From Salinimicrobium sp963739625 (lineage in GTDB: Bacteria; Bacteroidota; Bacteroidia; Flavobacteriales; Flavobacteriaceae), in the NCBI GenBank assembly GCA_963739625.1, contig CAVUAU010000011.1, forward strand, positions 124,001 through 188,000: DNA of 64,000 nucleotides, read 5' to 3'. Of the stretch, positions 36,528 through 46,280 are shown in pieces. Position 1 is the stretch's first letter. Every line of letters starts with the position of its first letter. The notes below the pieces were generated by a model that saw nothing but the letters and a program-made list of their open reading frames with translations, did no database searches and was not told the DNA's origin. The position numbers were made by a program, and so were the translations under genes.

Positions 36528-37610
36528 CTATCCTTTATAAAATGGCATTTTTACCACCGTCGCAGGAAGAGCTTTTTTACGAATCTGAATGTTAATTTTA
36601 CTTCCCGGCGTGGCCAACTCTGTTGGAACATATCCCATTCCTATTCCTTTTTCGAGGGAAGGAGACATGGTTCCTGAAGTTACAACGCCAATAACCTTGC
36701 CATTGTTATCAACTATTTCATAACCGTGGCGGGGAATTCCGCGCTCGTCCAGTTCAAAGCCGATGAGCTTCCTGGAAGGCCCTTCTTCTTTTTGCTTTTT
36801 CAAGGCTTCAGAGTTGATGAAATCTTTGCTGAACTTTGTGATCCAGCCCAGACCGGCTTCAATAGGAGAAGTGGTGTCGTCAATGTCATTTCCGTAGAGG
36901 CAGAAGCCCATTTCAAGTCGCAAAGTGTCGCGGGCTGCAAGGCCGATAGGTTTAATTCCGAAGTCTTTTCCTGCTTCAAAAACCCTATCCCAAACCTGCT
37001 GTACATCTTCGTTTTTCACGTAGATCTCGAATCCGCCGCTGCCGGTGTAACCTGTAGCCGAGATGATGACATTGTCCACACCTGCAAAAGGCGCGACTTC
37101 AAAAGTGTAAAATTTGATGGCGCTTAAGTCAACATCTGTGAGAGATTGCATGGCTTCGGCGGCTTTCGGACCCTGAATGGCCAGTAAGGAATACTCATCA
37201 GAAATGTCGCGCATGGTAGCATCCATGGTGTTGTGGTGAGAGATCCAGTTCCAGTCTTTTTCAATGTTTGAGGCGTTCACCACCAGCAAATATTTTTCTT
37301 CGTTGAACCTGTAAATGATCAAATCATCGACGATCCCGCCGTCGTTATTGGGCATGCAGCTGTACTGCGCTTTCCCGTCAACGAGTTTAGAAGCATCGTT
37401 GGAGCTTATCTTTTGAATAAGTTCCAGCGCTTTATCGCCGGTGATCAAAAATTCTCCCATGTGGGATACATCAAAAACACCCACGGCTTTGCGCACTGTT
37501 TCGTGCTCGGCATTGACACCTTCATAAGAAACCGGCATGTTATATCCTGCAAAAGGAACCATCTTAGCGTTTAGCTCGATATGAGTAGAGGTAAGGGCTG
37601 TATTTTTCAT
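36528..37610 (-). CDS. gcvT: Glycine cleavage system T protein (aminomethyltransferase)
   Basis: 360 residues from ATG 37610 (MKNTALTSTHIELNAKMVPF); the in-frame start 30 bases upstream adds a non-conserved leader. Transfers the aminomethyl group from lipoyl-H protein to tetrahydrofolate. Seen: FAGYNMPVSYEGVNAEHETV, VFDVSHMGEF, LLAIQGPKA, TGYTGSGGFEIYV and ARDTLRLEMGFCLYGND, all conserved GcvT blocks. The P and H proteins are not in view. Divergent from nnr. Confidence 0.95.
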   Translation of the reverse strand: MKNTALTSTHIELNAKMVPFAGYNMPVSYEGVNAEHETVRKAVGVFDVSHMGEFLITGDKALELIQKISSNDASKLVDGKAQYSCMPNNDGGIVDDLIIYRFNEEKYLLVVNASNIEKDWNWISHHNTMDATMRDISDEYSLLAIQGPKAAEAMQSLTDVDLSAIKFYTFEVAPFAGVDNVIISATGYTGSGGFEIYVKNEDVQQVWDRVFEAGKDFGIKPIGLAARDTLRLEMGFCLYGNDIDDTTSPIEAGLGWITKFSKDFINSEALKKQKEEGPSRKLIGFELDERGIPRHGYEIVDNNGKVIGVVTSGTMSPSLEKGIGMGYVPTELATPGSKINIQIRKKALPATVVKMPFYKG

Positions 37611-37719
37611 TTTGAAAATAAATTTGAGCAAATTTATCAAATTCGTGTAGGAAATGCCCTTTTTGCGAAAACTTTTAAATAGAAACTGAGTAGATAAAAG
37701 CAGAGCGGGTAAGAAATTT

Positions 37720-37727
37720 TATATTTG
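37720..37727 (+). promoter_or_regulatory. Candidate -7 box for nnr (TATATTTG)
   Basis: TATATTTG fits TAnnTTTG, 15 bases before the ATG at 37742 in the gcvT/nnr divergent spacer. Confidence 0.5.
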
Positions 37728-37741
37728 TACAGGTTTTAAAA

Positions 37742-39290
37742 ATGCGGTTTATGAAGATCTTTTCGGCAGCACAAATAAAAGAAGCAGATCAAGTCACTCT
37801 TGAGCGACAGGAAATTTCTTCTGATGAGCTCATGGAAAGAGCTGCGGGCCTTGTTTACGAAGAGATTCACAAGCGGCTTCAAAATGCCGATATTCCCGTC
37901 AAGATCTTCTGCGGAATTGGGAACAACGGCGGCGATGGACTCGTCATTGGGCGACGCTTACTCGAAGAAGGCTATAATGTCACTATTTATGTGGTCAATT
38001 ACAGCGATCAACGCTCTCAGGAATTCCTGAAGAATTACGATCGCGTGAAGAACATGACCAAAAACTGGCCTTCGCTATTAAAATCTGAAGAAGACTTCCC
38101 TGAAATAAAAGAAGGAGATTTTGTGATCGATGCTATTTTTGGGGTTGGTTTAAACCGTCCTTTGGTAGATTGGGTCGCAAAACTGATGCAGCATATCAAC
38201 AAATCCGGAGCTTTTGTTTTGGCCGTTGACATGCCCTCAGGACTTGCTGCCGACAAACCGTTGGGTTCCAAAAATGCAATTATTCAGGCTAATTATACCA
38301 TTACTTTCCAAACGCCAAAACTGTCATTTTTTCTTCCTGAAACTGCGGAATTTGTGGGCGACCTGCAGGTGCTCGACATCGGGCTTGACCGCGATTATCT
38401 CGTGCAGACAAAGCCAGTGGCGCAGTTAATAGGCAAAGCCGAAGCAAGAGTTTTATATACGCCCCGCAAAAAGCAGTCTCACAAAGGTACTTACGGCCAT
38501 GCTCTAATGGTTGGCGGCAGCTACGGAAAGATTGGAAGCATCTGCCTTTCCTCAACAGCTGCATTAAAGGCCGGCGCCGGAATGGTCACTATTTTTGCAC
38601 CTTCCTGCGGCTACCAGATCCTGCAAACCGCCCTGCCCGAAGCCATGGTGATTACAGATGATGATGAAAAGATGCTGACCAACATCGATCACGGGATGGA
38701 ACCAACGGTGATTGGATTTGGTCCCGGGAGCAGGAACAGAAGAGAAGACTGTGAAAGCCTTTGAAGAACTTCTGAAAAAGAACAAAAAACCTATGGTCGT
38801 CGATGCAGACGGCCTCAATATTATAGCCAGGAACAAGAACTTTCTGGAACTGCTTCCGGAGGGAAGTATTCTTACTCCGCATCCAAAAGAACTGGAAAGG
38901 CTGATAGGCAGCTGGGAGAACGATTTTCAGAAACTGGAGATGGCGCAGGAGCTGATGAAGAAGCACAAGCTTATCCTGGTGATCAAGGGCGCCTATACTT
39001 TCACGGTTACTTCCGAAGAAATTTACATCAATAATTCAGGCAATCCGGGGATGGCAACAGCGGGCAGCGGCGATGTGCTCACCGGGGTGATCACCGCTTT
39101 TGTGTGTCAAGGCTATGAGCCCTTGCGTGCAGCCATTCTCGCGGTGTACCTCCACGGAAGAGCAGGCGACATTGCTGCCGAAAAATTGGGTTTTGAAGGC
39201 CTTATTGCCGGTGATATCGCGGCGAATACCGGCGCGGCCGTTCTTGACCTTTTCAAACAAAATCAAAATAACCTACCAAACCAACAATGA
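37742..39290 (+). CDS. nnr: Bifunctional NAD(P)H-hydrate epimerase / ADP-dependent dehydratase, one frameshift
   Basis: Repairs hydrated NAD(P)H. Seen: N-terminal epimerase domain with FCGIGNNGGDGLVIGRRL and FVIDAIFGVGLNRPL; C-terminal dehydratase domain with HKGTYGHALMVGGSYGKIGS, KPMVVDADGLNII, ILTPHPKELERL and GNPGMATAGSGDVLTGVI. The frame breaks near 38734 in a ccggg tract, where one extra G changes GPGAGTEEK to GPGSRNRRE. Corrected length is 515 residues, the usual size. The stop overlaps the hutH start (ATGA). Probably a sequencing indel in a working gene. Confidence 0.9.
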
Positions 39291-40793
39291 GAGACTGTCA
39301 TTATATAAGCTCTTCTGTCCTTGATCTTGAGGAGATACAGGACATCCTAAAAAATAAAAAAACGCTGGCTCTTAGCGAGGAGGCGGTTGCCAATATTGAG
39401 AAGGCGAGGAAATATCTCAACGATAAGATGAAGGAGAATACTTCTCCCATTTACGGGATCAACACCGGTTTTGGGTCGCTGTGTAACGTGAAGATCTCTT
39501 CGGAAAATTTGACGCAACTGCAGGAGAACCTCGTGATGTCACATGCCTGCGGAACAGGAGAGAGGGTTTCAAAACCCATCATCAGGCTTATGCTGCTGCT
39601 AAAGATACAGTCGCTGAGTTATGGGCACTCCGGTGTTTCTTTGGAGACTGTAAATCGACTCATCGACTTTTATAACGAAGATGTGCTGCCGGTGGTGTAT
39701 TCTCAGGGTTCTCTGGGAGCCTCTGGAGATTTAGCGCCGCTCGCGCATTTATCCCTGCCGTTGATTGGAAAAGGAGAGGTTTATTATAAAGAAGAGATAC
39801 TTCCTGCGGAAAAGATCCTTGAAGCGTTTTGCATGGAAACCGGTAAAGCTGCAAAGTAAAGAAGGTTTAGCCTTACTTAACGGAACGCAGTTCATGAGCG
39901 CCCACGGAATTTACGCGCTGCTCAAGGCTTTCAAGCTGTCCCTGTGGGCAGATGTCATCGGGGCGCTTTCGGTTGATGCTTTTGACTGTAATATGTCTCC
40001 TTTTGATGAGCTGGTGCATCTGGTGCGGCCGCATCGTGGCCAGGTAAAAACTGCCGAAAGGGTTAGAAAATTCCTTGACGGAAGTCAAATTGCAGCGCAG
40101 ACTAAACAAAATGTGCAGGATCCCTATTCCTTCAGGTGCATTCCGCAGGTGCATGGCGCGACCAAAGACACGTTGGATTTCGTTTACAAGAGCTTCAAGA
40201 CCGAGATCAACTCGGTTACAGACAACCCCAATATTTTCGTGGATGCCGATAAGATCATTTCCGGCGGAAATTTTCACGGGCAGCCGCTGGCGCTTCCGTT
40301 AGATTACCTTGCCATAGCAATGGCTGAGCTCGGCAATATTTCAGAAAGACGAATTTACCAAATGGTTTCAGGCCTTCGCGGGCCTGCATTTTTGGTAGAT
40401 GCACCCGGCCTCAACAGCGGGTTCATGATTCCGCAGTACACCGCAGCCAGCATTGTGAGTCAAAATAAGCAGCTGTGTACGCCTGCCAGTATAGATTCCA
40501 TTGTGTCTTCAAACGGGCAGGAAGATCATGTGAGTATGGGCGCCAATGCGGCTACCAAGGTCATAAAGGTGCTCGACAATGTGCAGACCGTTCTTGCCAT
40601 TGAGCTGTTCAATGCTTCCCAGGCGCTCTCTTACCGTGGAGGCTATAAAACTTCGGAATTCTTGGAAAACCTGGTTTCTGAATTCAGAAAAGAAGTGCCA
40701 CTGGTCAAAGAAGACGTGGTCATGGCTCCTTTTATTCAGAAGTCACGAAAATTCCTGGAGGAGTTTCAGCTTAAGGTGTCAGCTTTTGATTGA
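39287..40793 (+). CDS. hutH: Histidine ammonia-lyase (aromatic amino acid lyase), one frameshift
   Basis: Deaminates histidine to urocanate. About 501 residues after correction. Seen: IYGINTGFGSLCNVKIS (catalytic Tyr near residue 53), SLGASGDLAPLAHLSLP with the Ala-Ser-Gly that forms the MIO cofactor (about residues 145-147), KEGLALLNGTQFMSAHG, and SSNGQEDHVSMGANAATK. The break lies at a T run near 39830: one extra T turns FAWKPVKLQSKEG out of frame. The start overlaps nnr by four bases. No hutU, hutI or hutG genes are adjacent, so a tyrosine or phenylalanine ammonia-lyase is not fully excluded. Confidence 0.88.
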
Positions 40794-41164
40794 CAGGAAA
40801 CTACTTCTTTTATCCAGTCTCGGGCTTCGTCGAGAGAACTAAAGATCTGGAATGAGTTTTTGTTGGTATAGAATTTTTTCTCCAGTTGGGCGCTCTTTCT
40901 GGCCATATCTTTACTTGAGACAACAGCAATGGCTCTTAAACGCTCATCTTCTGCAGACTCGCGGTACACCATAGGGTCCACCGCGTAAGAATTGATACGA
41001 TGCGAAATATAACCGTAGGCTTCACCTTCAAATATTTCCTGGCCAAGCGCCAAAATTTTCCTGTTATTTTCCACATCGAGCAGTACGCCCTCGTGCAGTT
41101 CACTTACCAGAATTTTGTCATCGATCCAAACAACTCCAAAATCCAGCTCAACTTTTTTGTTCAT
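40766..41164 (-). CDS. Small STAS/SpoIIAA-like protein (intact paralogue of 7530-7890)
   Basis: 132 residues, cytoplasmic. Seen: N-terminal VELDFGVVWIDDKILVSE, GYISHRINSYAVDPMVY, AIAVVSSKDMARKSAQLEK, and FQIFSSLDEARDWIKEVV. The alternating beta-alpha pattern and the final helix fit the SpoIIAA/STAS-like domain known in many Bacteroidota proteins of unknown role. It is convergent with hutH and overlaps its last 28 bases, which is unusual but both ends look genuine. Confidence 0.75.
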   Translation of the reverse strand: MNKKVELDFGVVWIDDKILVSELHEGVLLDVENNRKILALGQEIFEGEAYGYISHRINSYAVDPMVYRESAEDERLRAIAVVSSKDMARKSAQLEKKFYTNKNSFQIFSSLDEARDWIKEVVSCQSKADTLS

Positions 41165-41242
41165 CTTCTATATAGGGAATAGGTCGTGAATTTAAGATAA
41201 ATTTATGAGATTGAGATCATGTTCTTTGGGGATAGTGGTAAA

Positions 41243-41280
41243 TAAAAAAGACCCTTCAAAAATTTGCTTTTTGAAGGGTC
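41243..41280 (-). terminator. Terminator downstream of fumC
   Basis: On the minus strand the stem gacccttcaaaaa / tttttgaagggtc is followed by TTTTTTATT; it sits 22 bases after the fumC stop. Confidence 0.85.
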
Positions 41281-41302
41281 CAGGAATAAACTTTTGGAAG
41301 CT

Positions 41303-42702
41303 CTACTTGAGTCCGCCTACCATATCTTTAGGTTTTACCCACTCGTCAAAATCCTTTTCGCTCACGTAGCCAAGCCTAACAGCTTCTTCCTTGAGGGTTG
41401 TACCGTTCTTGTGGGCTGTGTTGGCAATCTCGGCAGCTTTGTAGTATCCTATTTTGGTGTTAAGAGCGGTGACCAGCATCAAGGAATTGTTGAGCAATTC
41501 ATTAATCCTCTGTTCATTTGGTTCAATACCCGATGCGCAATGCTCTTCAAAAGAGGCACAGGCGTCACCAAGCAATTGAGCACTCTGTAGAATGTTTGCG
41601 GCCATTACAGGCTTGAACACGTTAAGCTCAAATTGGCCCTGCATTCCGCCAACATTGATGGTCACGTCATTTCCAATTACCTGGGCGCAAACCATGGTCA
41701 AAGCTTCTACTTGTGTAGGATTGACCTTTCCAGGCATGATAGAAGAACCCGGTTCATTGGCTGGAATAATGATCTCTCCAATTCCGCTTCGTGGTCCCGA
41801 TGCCAACATCCTAATGTCGTTAGCAATCTTATTTAAGGAAACAGCCAAAGTCTTGAGTGCACCGTGAGTCTCGACAAAGGCGTCATGGGCGGCAAGCGCC
41901 TCAAATTTATTTGGGAGCCGAAATAAACGGAAGTTCTGTGAACTTAGCGATGAATTCGGCTACCCTTTTAGAATATCCCTTTGGAGTATTAAGCCCCGTT
42001 CCTACCGCGGTTCCACCAAGGGCAAGTTCAGAAAGGTGAGGCAATGTATTTTCAAGAGCGCTCAACCCGTGATCAAGCTGAGAAACATATCCGCTGAATT
42101 CCTGCCCTAAGGGTGAGGGGAGTGGCATCCATAAAATGCGTACGTCCAATTTTGACTACATCTTTAAATTCTTCAGATTTCTTTTTAAGCGCATTTCGCA
42201 GCTGCTTAACCCCGGGAATGGTAGTCTCGAGTATCTTTTTGTAGACCGCGATGTGCATTCCGGTAGGAAAAGTGTCGTTAGAAGACTGCGATTTGTTTAC
42301 GTCGTCATTTGGAGCCAGAACTTTTTCTCCCTCTCCAACGGTTTTTCCTGCCAATTGCTGCGCCCGGTTGGCGATAACTTCGTTGACATTCATGTTGCTT
42401 TGGGTACCGCTACCGGTTTGCCAGATCACCAGGGGAAATTGATCGTCGTGCTTTCCTGCCAGGATCTCATCACATACTTTCGCGATAAGGTCACGCTTGT
42501 CAACAGATAAAGCTCCCAGTTCACAGTTGGTAAAGGCGGCTGCCTTTTTTAAGTAGGCAAAACCATAGATGATCTCCAGCGGCATGCTTGCAGGAGCGCC
42601 TATTTTAAAGTTATTTCGGGAACGCTCGGTCTGTGCTCCCCAAAGTTTATCTGAAGGGACTTTTACTTCCCCCATGGTATCTTTTTCTATTCTGTAGTCC
42701 AT
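41303..42702 (-). CDS. fumC: Class II fumarate hydratase, two frameshifts
   Basis: TCA-cycle enzyme, fumarate to malate. Seen: N-terminal MDYRIEKDTMGEVKVPSDKL and WGAQTERSRNNF, IWQTGSGTQSNMNVNEVIAN, NKSQSSNDTFPTGMHIA, then in other frames GQEFSGYVSQLDHGL, ELALGGTAVGTGLN and the family signature GSSIMPGKVNPTQVEAL. Two single extra bases (near 42108 and in a T run at 41910-41912) break it into three pieces; corrected length is 465 residues, as in E. coli FumC. As an essential central enzyme with two breaks it argues strongly for sequence errors in this window. Confidence 0.92.
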
Positions 42703-42844
42703 AACGCTTAAATGATTTGTTACAAATTTACAGTTTCGTGAAAATTATGGCGCTTAAAATGAGACAAAATTGCCTGATAGATATCATTTTTGGAAAGCTT
42801 TTGAAAACGGATATTACAGGCCAGAAAAAATTAGATAAAAACTG

Positions 42845-42875
42845 TTGTGAGTACTTTGAAGACTTTCTATCTTTG
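42845..42875 (+). promoter_or_regulatory. Bacteroidota promoter for the 57-residue membrane protein
   Basis: TTG at 42845-42847, a 20-base spacer, and TATCTTTG at 42868-42875 fit the TTG-N19-20-TAnnTTTG consensus; the ATG is 27 bases downstream. This is the best full match in the window. Confidence 0.55.
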
Positions 42876-42901
42876 GCAAAGATTCAAAAATCAGGAAAAT
42901 C

Positions 42902-43075
42902 ATGTTTGAATTCGATCAGTATCTGGGGTTTTTAGCATTTATCATCATCTTTTTAATGGGATTTTGGGTAATGCTCTTCCTCGTTTCAATTATTCCTTAC
43001 TGGATAGGTGGGGCAGTAAAAGAAATGATGGATGAAAGAAAAGAGAAAAAACGCCTGGAAGAGGAGAAAGCATAA
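42902..43075 (+). CDS. Small membrane protein, unknown function
   Basis: 57 residues. Seen: MFEFDQYLGFLAFIIIFLMG, one long or two short hydrophobic helices (FLAFIIIFLMGFWVMLFLVS then IIPYWIGGAV), and a charged, likely cytoplasmic tail (MMDERKEKKRLEEEKA). It has its own promoter-like sequence and a terminator just after the stop, so it is probably a real single gene. I do not recognise a family. Opposite strand to fumC and to the TonB receptor. Confidence 0.75.
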   Translation: MFEFDQYLGFLAFIIIFLMGFWVMLFLVSIIPYWIGGAVKEMMDERKEKKRLEEEKA

Positions 43076-43082
43076 AAGAGGG

Positions 43083-43110
43083 GACTTTGTAAAAAGTCCT
43101 TTTTTTTTGC
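43083..43110 (+). terminator. Terminator of the small membrane protein gene
   Basis: Stem ggactt / aagtcc with an A-rich loop followed by nine T, eight bases after the stop codon. Confidence 0.8.
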
Positions 43111-43127
43111 CCTTTTTGAAGGGATAT

Positions 43128-43168
43128 AAAATAGAAGAAGCCGTCATTTGACGGCTTCTTCTATTTTA
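43128..43168 (-). terminator. Terminator downstream of the TonB receptor gene
   Basis: A long near-perfect hairpin, arms aaatagaagaagccgtca and its complement, lies 11 bases after the receptor stop; A/T-rich flanks make it work in both directions. Confidence 0.8.
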
Positions 43169-43178
43169 TATTGTTTTC

Positions 43179-45716
43179 TTAAAATTCTCCTTCGCCATCC
43201 ATATCCATATTATCGCCGTTCTCACCACGTTTTCCTTTTTGGCGGTCTCTTTGTTGCTGATTGAACCTGTAGGTGAAAGAAAGTGTCACGCTGCGCTGTC
43301 TCCACTGGAATTCACTTTCCCTTTCAAAAAATTGCGTAGTGGTAAAAGAATTTCTTTTCCTCGCATTGAGTAAATCACGAACATTAAGGGTAAGCGAAGC
43401 TTTTTCATTGAATAGCTCTTTGCTCAAGGCCATATCTATTGACAACAAGCCGTCCGTCTGAGTTTGCGCTCCTTCTGAAGCACCACGATAAAAAGCATTG
43501 GTTTGCCAGTCTATCTTCAAAGGAAATGTGACTTTTGAGCTAAACCTTGCAAAATAACTGGTGTTCTTTGCGCTGTAATCAACTCCATTGAAATCGCCTT
43601 CTGTATCGAACTGGAAGAAGTTAAAACTACCATTAAGGCGTAACCACTTCGCCGGATTGTACAGTACACCTGCCTCTGCACCAATCCTGGTGTTTGTGGC
43701 CAGGTTAATAGGAATCGTCCTAATGATCTGGGTGCTGTCTTTGGAGGTAGTTGCCTGCTCAACCCTTTCAAAAGATTGAGTTTCGTGCTGGTAATATACT
43801 GAAGAGGTAAGAGTGATCTTTTTCCACCTTTTTAGATACCCCAGGTCAAAGGCATTTGAGAAAGCCGGCTCCAGGTTTGGGTTCCCCTGGAAAATGTTTG
43901 TACGGCTCGACCTTGAAGGGAAAGGGTTGATGAACCAGCCGCGTGGCCTGTTGATCCTTCGGTTATACCCAAGGGTTATATTCTCATCTTCGGCGAGTTC
44001 ATAAATAAGGTTAACGGTAGGGAAGAGGCCCAGATAATTTTTGTCAAAGTCTGTATCAATAGGAATTCCAAACTCATCGAGTAGTTCCTCTTCGGTCAAA
44101 TCTGAATCGATCTTTCCTTTTAGTTGTGTGTTTTCAAGACGCAGACCCAGCAGGAACGAAAAATCACCAAACTTGTTTCCGTATTGAGAATAAAGGGAAT
44201 TCACATTTTCAGTATAAGTGAATACATTAGAAAGAACAGAGTTCTCAAGCTGGTTGTTTTCGGGATTTTCCAGCAACAACTCATAATCTGTGACTTCTTC
44301 CTGGAAATTTCCGCGGTAGCCGGCCTCAAACTGTGCTTCTTCTCCAATTGGCCTCACATAATCTGCCTGGATAAGGTACTCATCCTGAGTCTCGGTAGTG
44401 AACGTTCTTTCCCTGGGAAAAAATGGATTTTCATTGGCAAGATCTACTTTAACAGTTTCGTCAATAAAACCTTCCTGGGTCTCATCGTCTCTTTCATATT
44501 GAAAATCGGCAGTTAACTGGTGACCTTTGTCGTCAAACTTGTTGATGTAGTTAAGGGCAAACTGGAAAGAATTGTCGTCTTCGGTCTCTTTTTCGCGCCT
44601 CACGCTTTCCAGCGACGAAACTCCATCAATAAACATGCGGCTGTAGTTGGTAGTAAGATCTTCGTCTTCCCCATAGCGATAGAATCCTGTCGCGGTAATG
44701 GAAGACATGTCTGTAATAAAGTATTCAAAACCCAGGCTGGTATTGAAGTTCCTGTTAAGCCGACTTATCTTGCGATCTTCGATGATTCGGTCGTAGGTAG
44801 GATCTACAATTTCTCCTTTTTCCTCATCAAAATAGCTGAAGTAACGCGTATCTGCAAAGGAATTTCCCGGGGCATCGAAATAACGGAAACCTGTGGTGTT
44901 AAAAATGTTGAATTTATCGGTCCTTAGGTTGAGGTTTGTTGAAAGCCCAACCTGATCTGGATCTCCAACTCTCGCGGTTACAGAGCCGTTGAAGCCGAGG
45001 GTTTTTTCCTTCCGAAGAATGATGTTCAAAATACCTGCAGTTCCTTCGGCGTCATACCTGGCAGAAGGGGAGGTGATCACTTCCACCCGTTCAATAGCAT
45101 CGGCAGGAAGTTGTGAGAGTACATCGGTATTGCCGAAGCCTGCCATAGCCGAAGGTTTTCCGTTGATCAAAATCCTCACGTTTTCGTTTCCTCTAAGGCT
45201 GATCCCTCCTTCAATGTCCACAGAAACCGAGGGGACATTGTTTAATGCATCGGCTACTGTTCCACCTGCAGTGGTAAGGTCTTTCCCGATGTTGTAGATC
45301 TTCTTGTCCAGCCTCACATCTACTTGCGTGGTTTCGGCAGTTACCACAACTTCGTTCAATTCCCCTGCGGCCATCCCCAAAACGATGGTTCCCATATTCA
45401 AATCTGCTTTGATCTCGCGGTTGGGGAAATTTTTGGGTTGAAAAGAAATAAATTCAATATTGATGTTATACACCCCCTGCGGAACTTCGATCTCAAAGTT
45501 CCCCTGTGCATCTGTAATGCCTCCGGTTAATTTGTCGGGATTTTTAGTGTTTTGGAAAGAAATGGTTGCATACTCCAGGGGAGTCCCGGCTTCATCGGTC
45601 ACTTTCCCTGTGACTGTAAAATCTGGACGGCGATCAGCCTGTGCAAAAAGTGAAAAAGAAAAAAGGAAAAAGAAAAAAAAGGCACTGTAGAAATGCCGGG
45701 TTGTTCTGGTGTTCAT
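43179..45716 (-). CDS. TonB-dependent receptor / outer-membrane beta-barrel family protein
   Basis: 845 residues, outer membrane. Seen: signal peptide (FFFFFLFSFSLFAQA), a carboxypeptidase-D regulatory-like domain at about residues 30-115 (TGKVTDEAGTPLEYATISFQ), a plug at about 140-240 (GGTVADALNNVPSVSVDIEG, SPSARYDAEGTAGILNI) and a barrel ending LSFTYRFNQQQ. The C terminus continues with a hydrophilic tail (KGKRGENGDNMDMDGEGEF) after the usual last barrel strand, which is unusual. An LTxxQ-like exported protein lies upstream on the same strand and may be co-transcribed. Ligand unknown. Confidence 0.92.
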   Translation of the reverse strand: MNTRTTRHFYSAFFFFFLFSFSLFAQADRRPDFTVTGKVTDEAGTPLEYATISFQNTKNPDKLTGGITDAQGNFEIEVPQGVYNINIEFISFQPKNFPNREIKADLNMGTIVLGMAAGELNEVVVTAETTQVDVRLDKKIYNIGKDLTTAGGTVADALNNVPSVSVDIEGGISLRGNENVRILINGKPSAMAGFGNTDVLSQLPADAIERVEVITSPSARYDAEGTAGILNIILRKEKTLGFNGSVTARVGDPDQVGLSTNLNLRTDKFNIFNTTGFRYFDAPGNSFADTRYFSYFDEEKGEIVDPTYDRIIEDRKISRLNRNFNTSLGFEYFITDMSSITATGFYRYGEDEDLTTNYSRMFIDGVSSLESVRREKETEDDNSFQFALNYINKFDDKGHQLTADFQYERDDETQEGFIDETVKVDLANENPFFPRERTFTTETQDEYLIQADYVRPIGEEAQFEAGYRGNFQEEVTDYELLLENPENNQLENSVLSNVFTYTENVNSLYSQYGNKFGDFSFLLGLRLENTQLKGKIDSDLTEEELLDEFGIPIDTDFDKNYLGLFPTVNLIYELAEDENITLGYNRRINRPRGWFINPFPSRSSRTNIFQGNPNLEPAFSNAFDLGYLKRWKKITLTSSVYYQHETQSFERVEQATTSKDSTQIIRTIPINLATNTRIGAEAGVLYNPAKWLRLNGSFNFFQFDTEGDFNGVDYSAKNTSYFARFSSKVTFPLKIDWQTNAFYRGASEGAQTQTDGLLSIDMALSKELFNEKASLTLNVRDLLNARKRNSFTTTQFFERESEFQWRQRSVTLSFTYRFNQQQRDRQKGKRGENGDNMDMDGEGEF

Positions 45717-45795
45717 ACTTGGTTTTTTCTTTTGGACACCAAAAGCGGTTGATGGTTTAAAGACCGGGCGGTAAAATCTTCAAAAAAGGAAAAAA

Positions 45796-46194
45796 TTATT
45801 CCTTTGTATTCCTTCTTCTCATTTTAGACTTCACCTTTTTTTGCTGAAGCCTTATATATCTATCGTACTGCGGTTGGGTAAGAATGTCGCGCATGTCTTT
45901 ATTTTCCAGTACCTGTAGCCTCAACAGGCGCTTTGTTTTTTCCTCTTCCCTCATCTTAGACTGCAGGAGTCTTTGCTTTTTCATACCAAATTCAATGAAT
46001 TTGCGCTCCATCAGGTCGGTTTGTTTGGAGGTAAGGGCAAGTTCGTCCTGCCATAATGCCGCTTTTTGCTCTGCGGCATCTCTCATTTCCCTGTCTGGAT
46101 TCCCCTGCATTATACTTTGGGAAAATCCGGGGGTAGAGGTTAGAAATGCTATGGTAAAAAGAAAAAATAAAAGGGTTCTCTTGCTGCTCTTCAT
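45796..46194 (-). CDS. Small exported protein, Spy/CpxP-like (LTxxQ)
   Basis: 132 residues. Seen: signal peptide (LLFFLFTIAFLTSTPGFSQ), then a highly charged, all-helical chain with two LTxxQ-like motifs (LTSKQTDLMERKF and LTQPQYDRYIRL). Known: Spy/CpxP periplasmic chaperones share the LTxxQ pair and react to envelope stress; Bacteroidota relatives are often linked to sigma factor operons, but none is seen here. 79 bases before the TonB receptor on the same strand, so a joint role at the envelope is likely. The lysine/arginine-rich C terminus is notable. Confidence 0.7.
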   Translation of the reverse strand: MKSSKRTLLFFLFTIAFLTSTPGFSQSIMQGNPDREMRDAAEQKAALWQDELALTSKQTDLMERKFIEFGMKKQRLLQSKMREEEKTKRLLRLQVLENKDMRDILTQPQYDRYIRLQQKKVKSKMRRRNTKE

Positions 46195-46280
46195 AACTTG
46201 TCATTTTCCTAAATGTAAAGAAGAAAGCGCAAAAAGAGGGTTAAAGCCCGGTTAAAACTGTATTTGAAAAGGGCGGATCT

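Noticed and set aside
39287..40793. hutH as a true pseudogene
   Set aside because: Only one extra T in a T run separates two fully conserved halves, including MIO residues; sequence error is more likely, so it is listed as a CDS.
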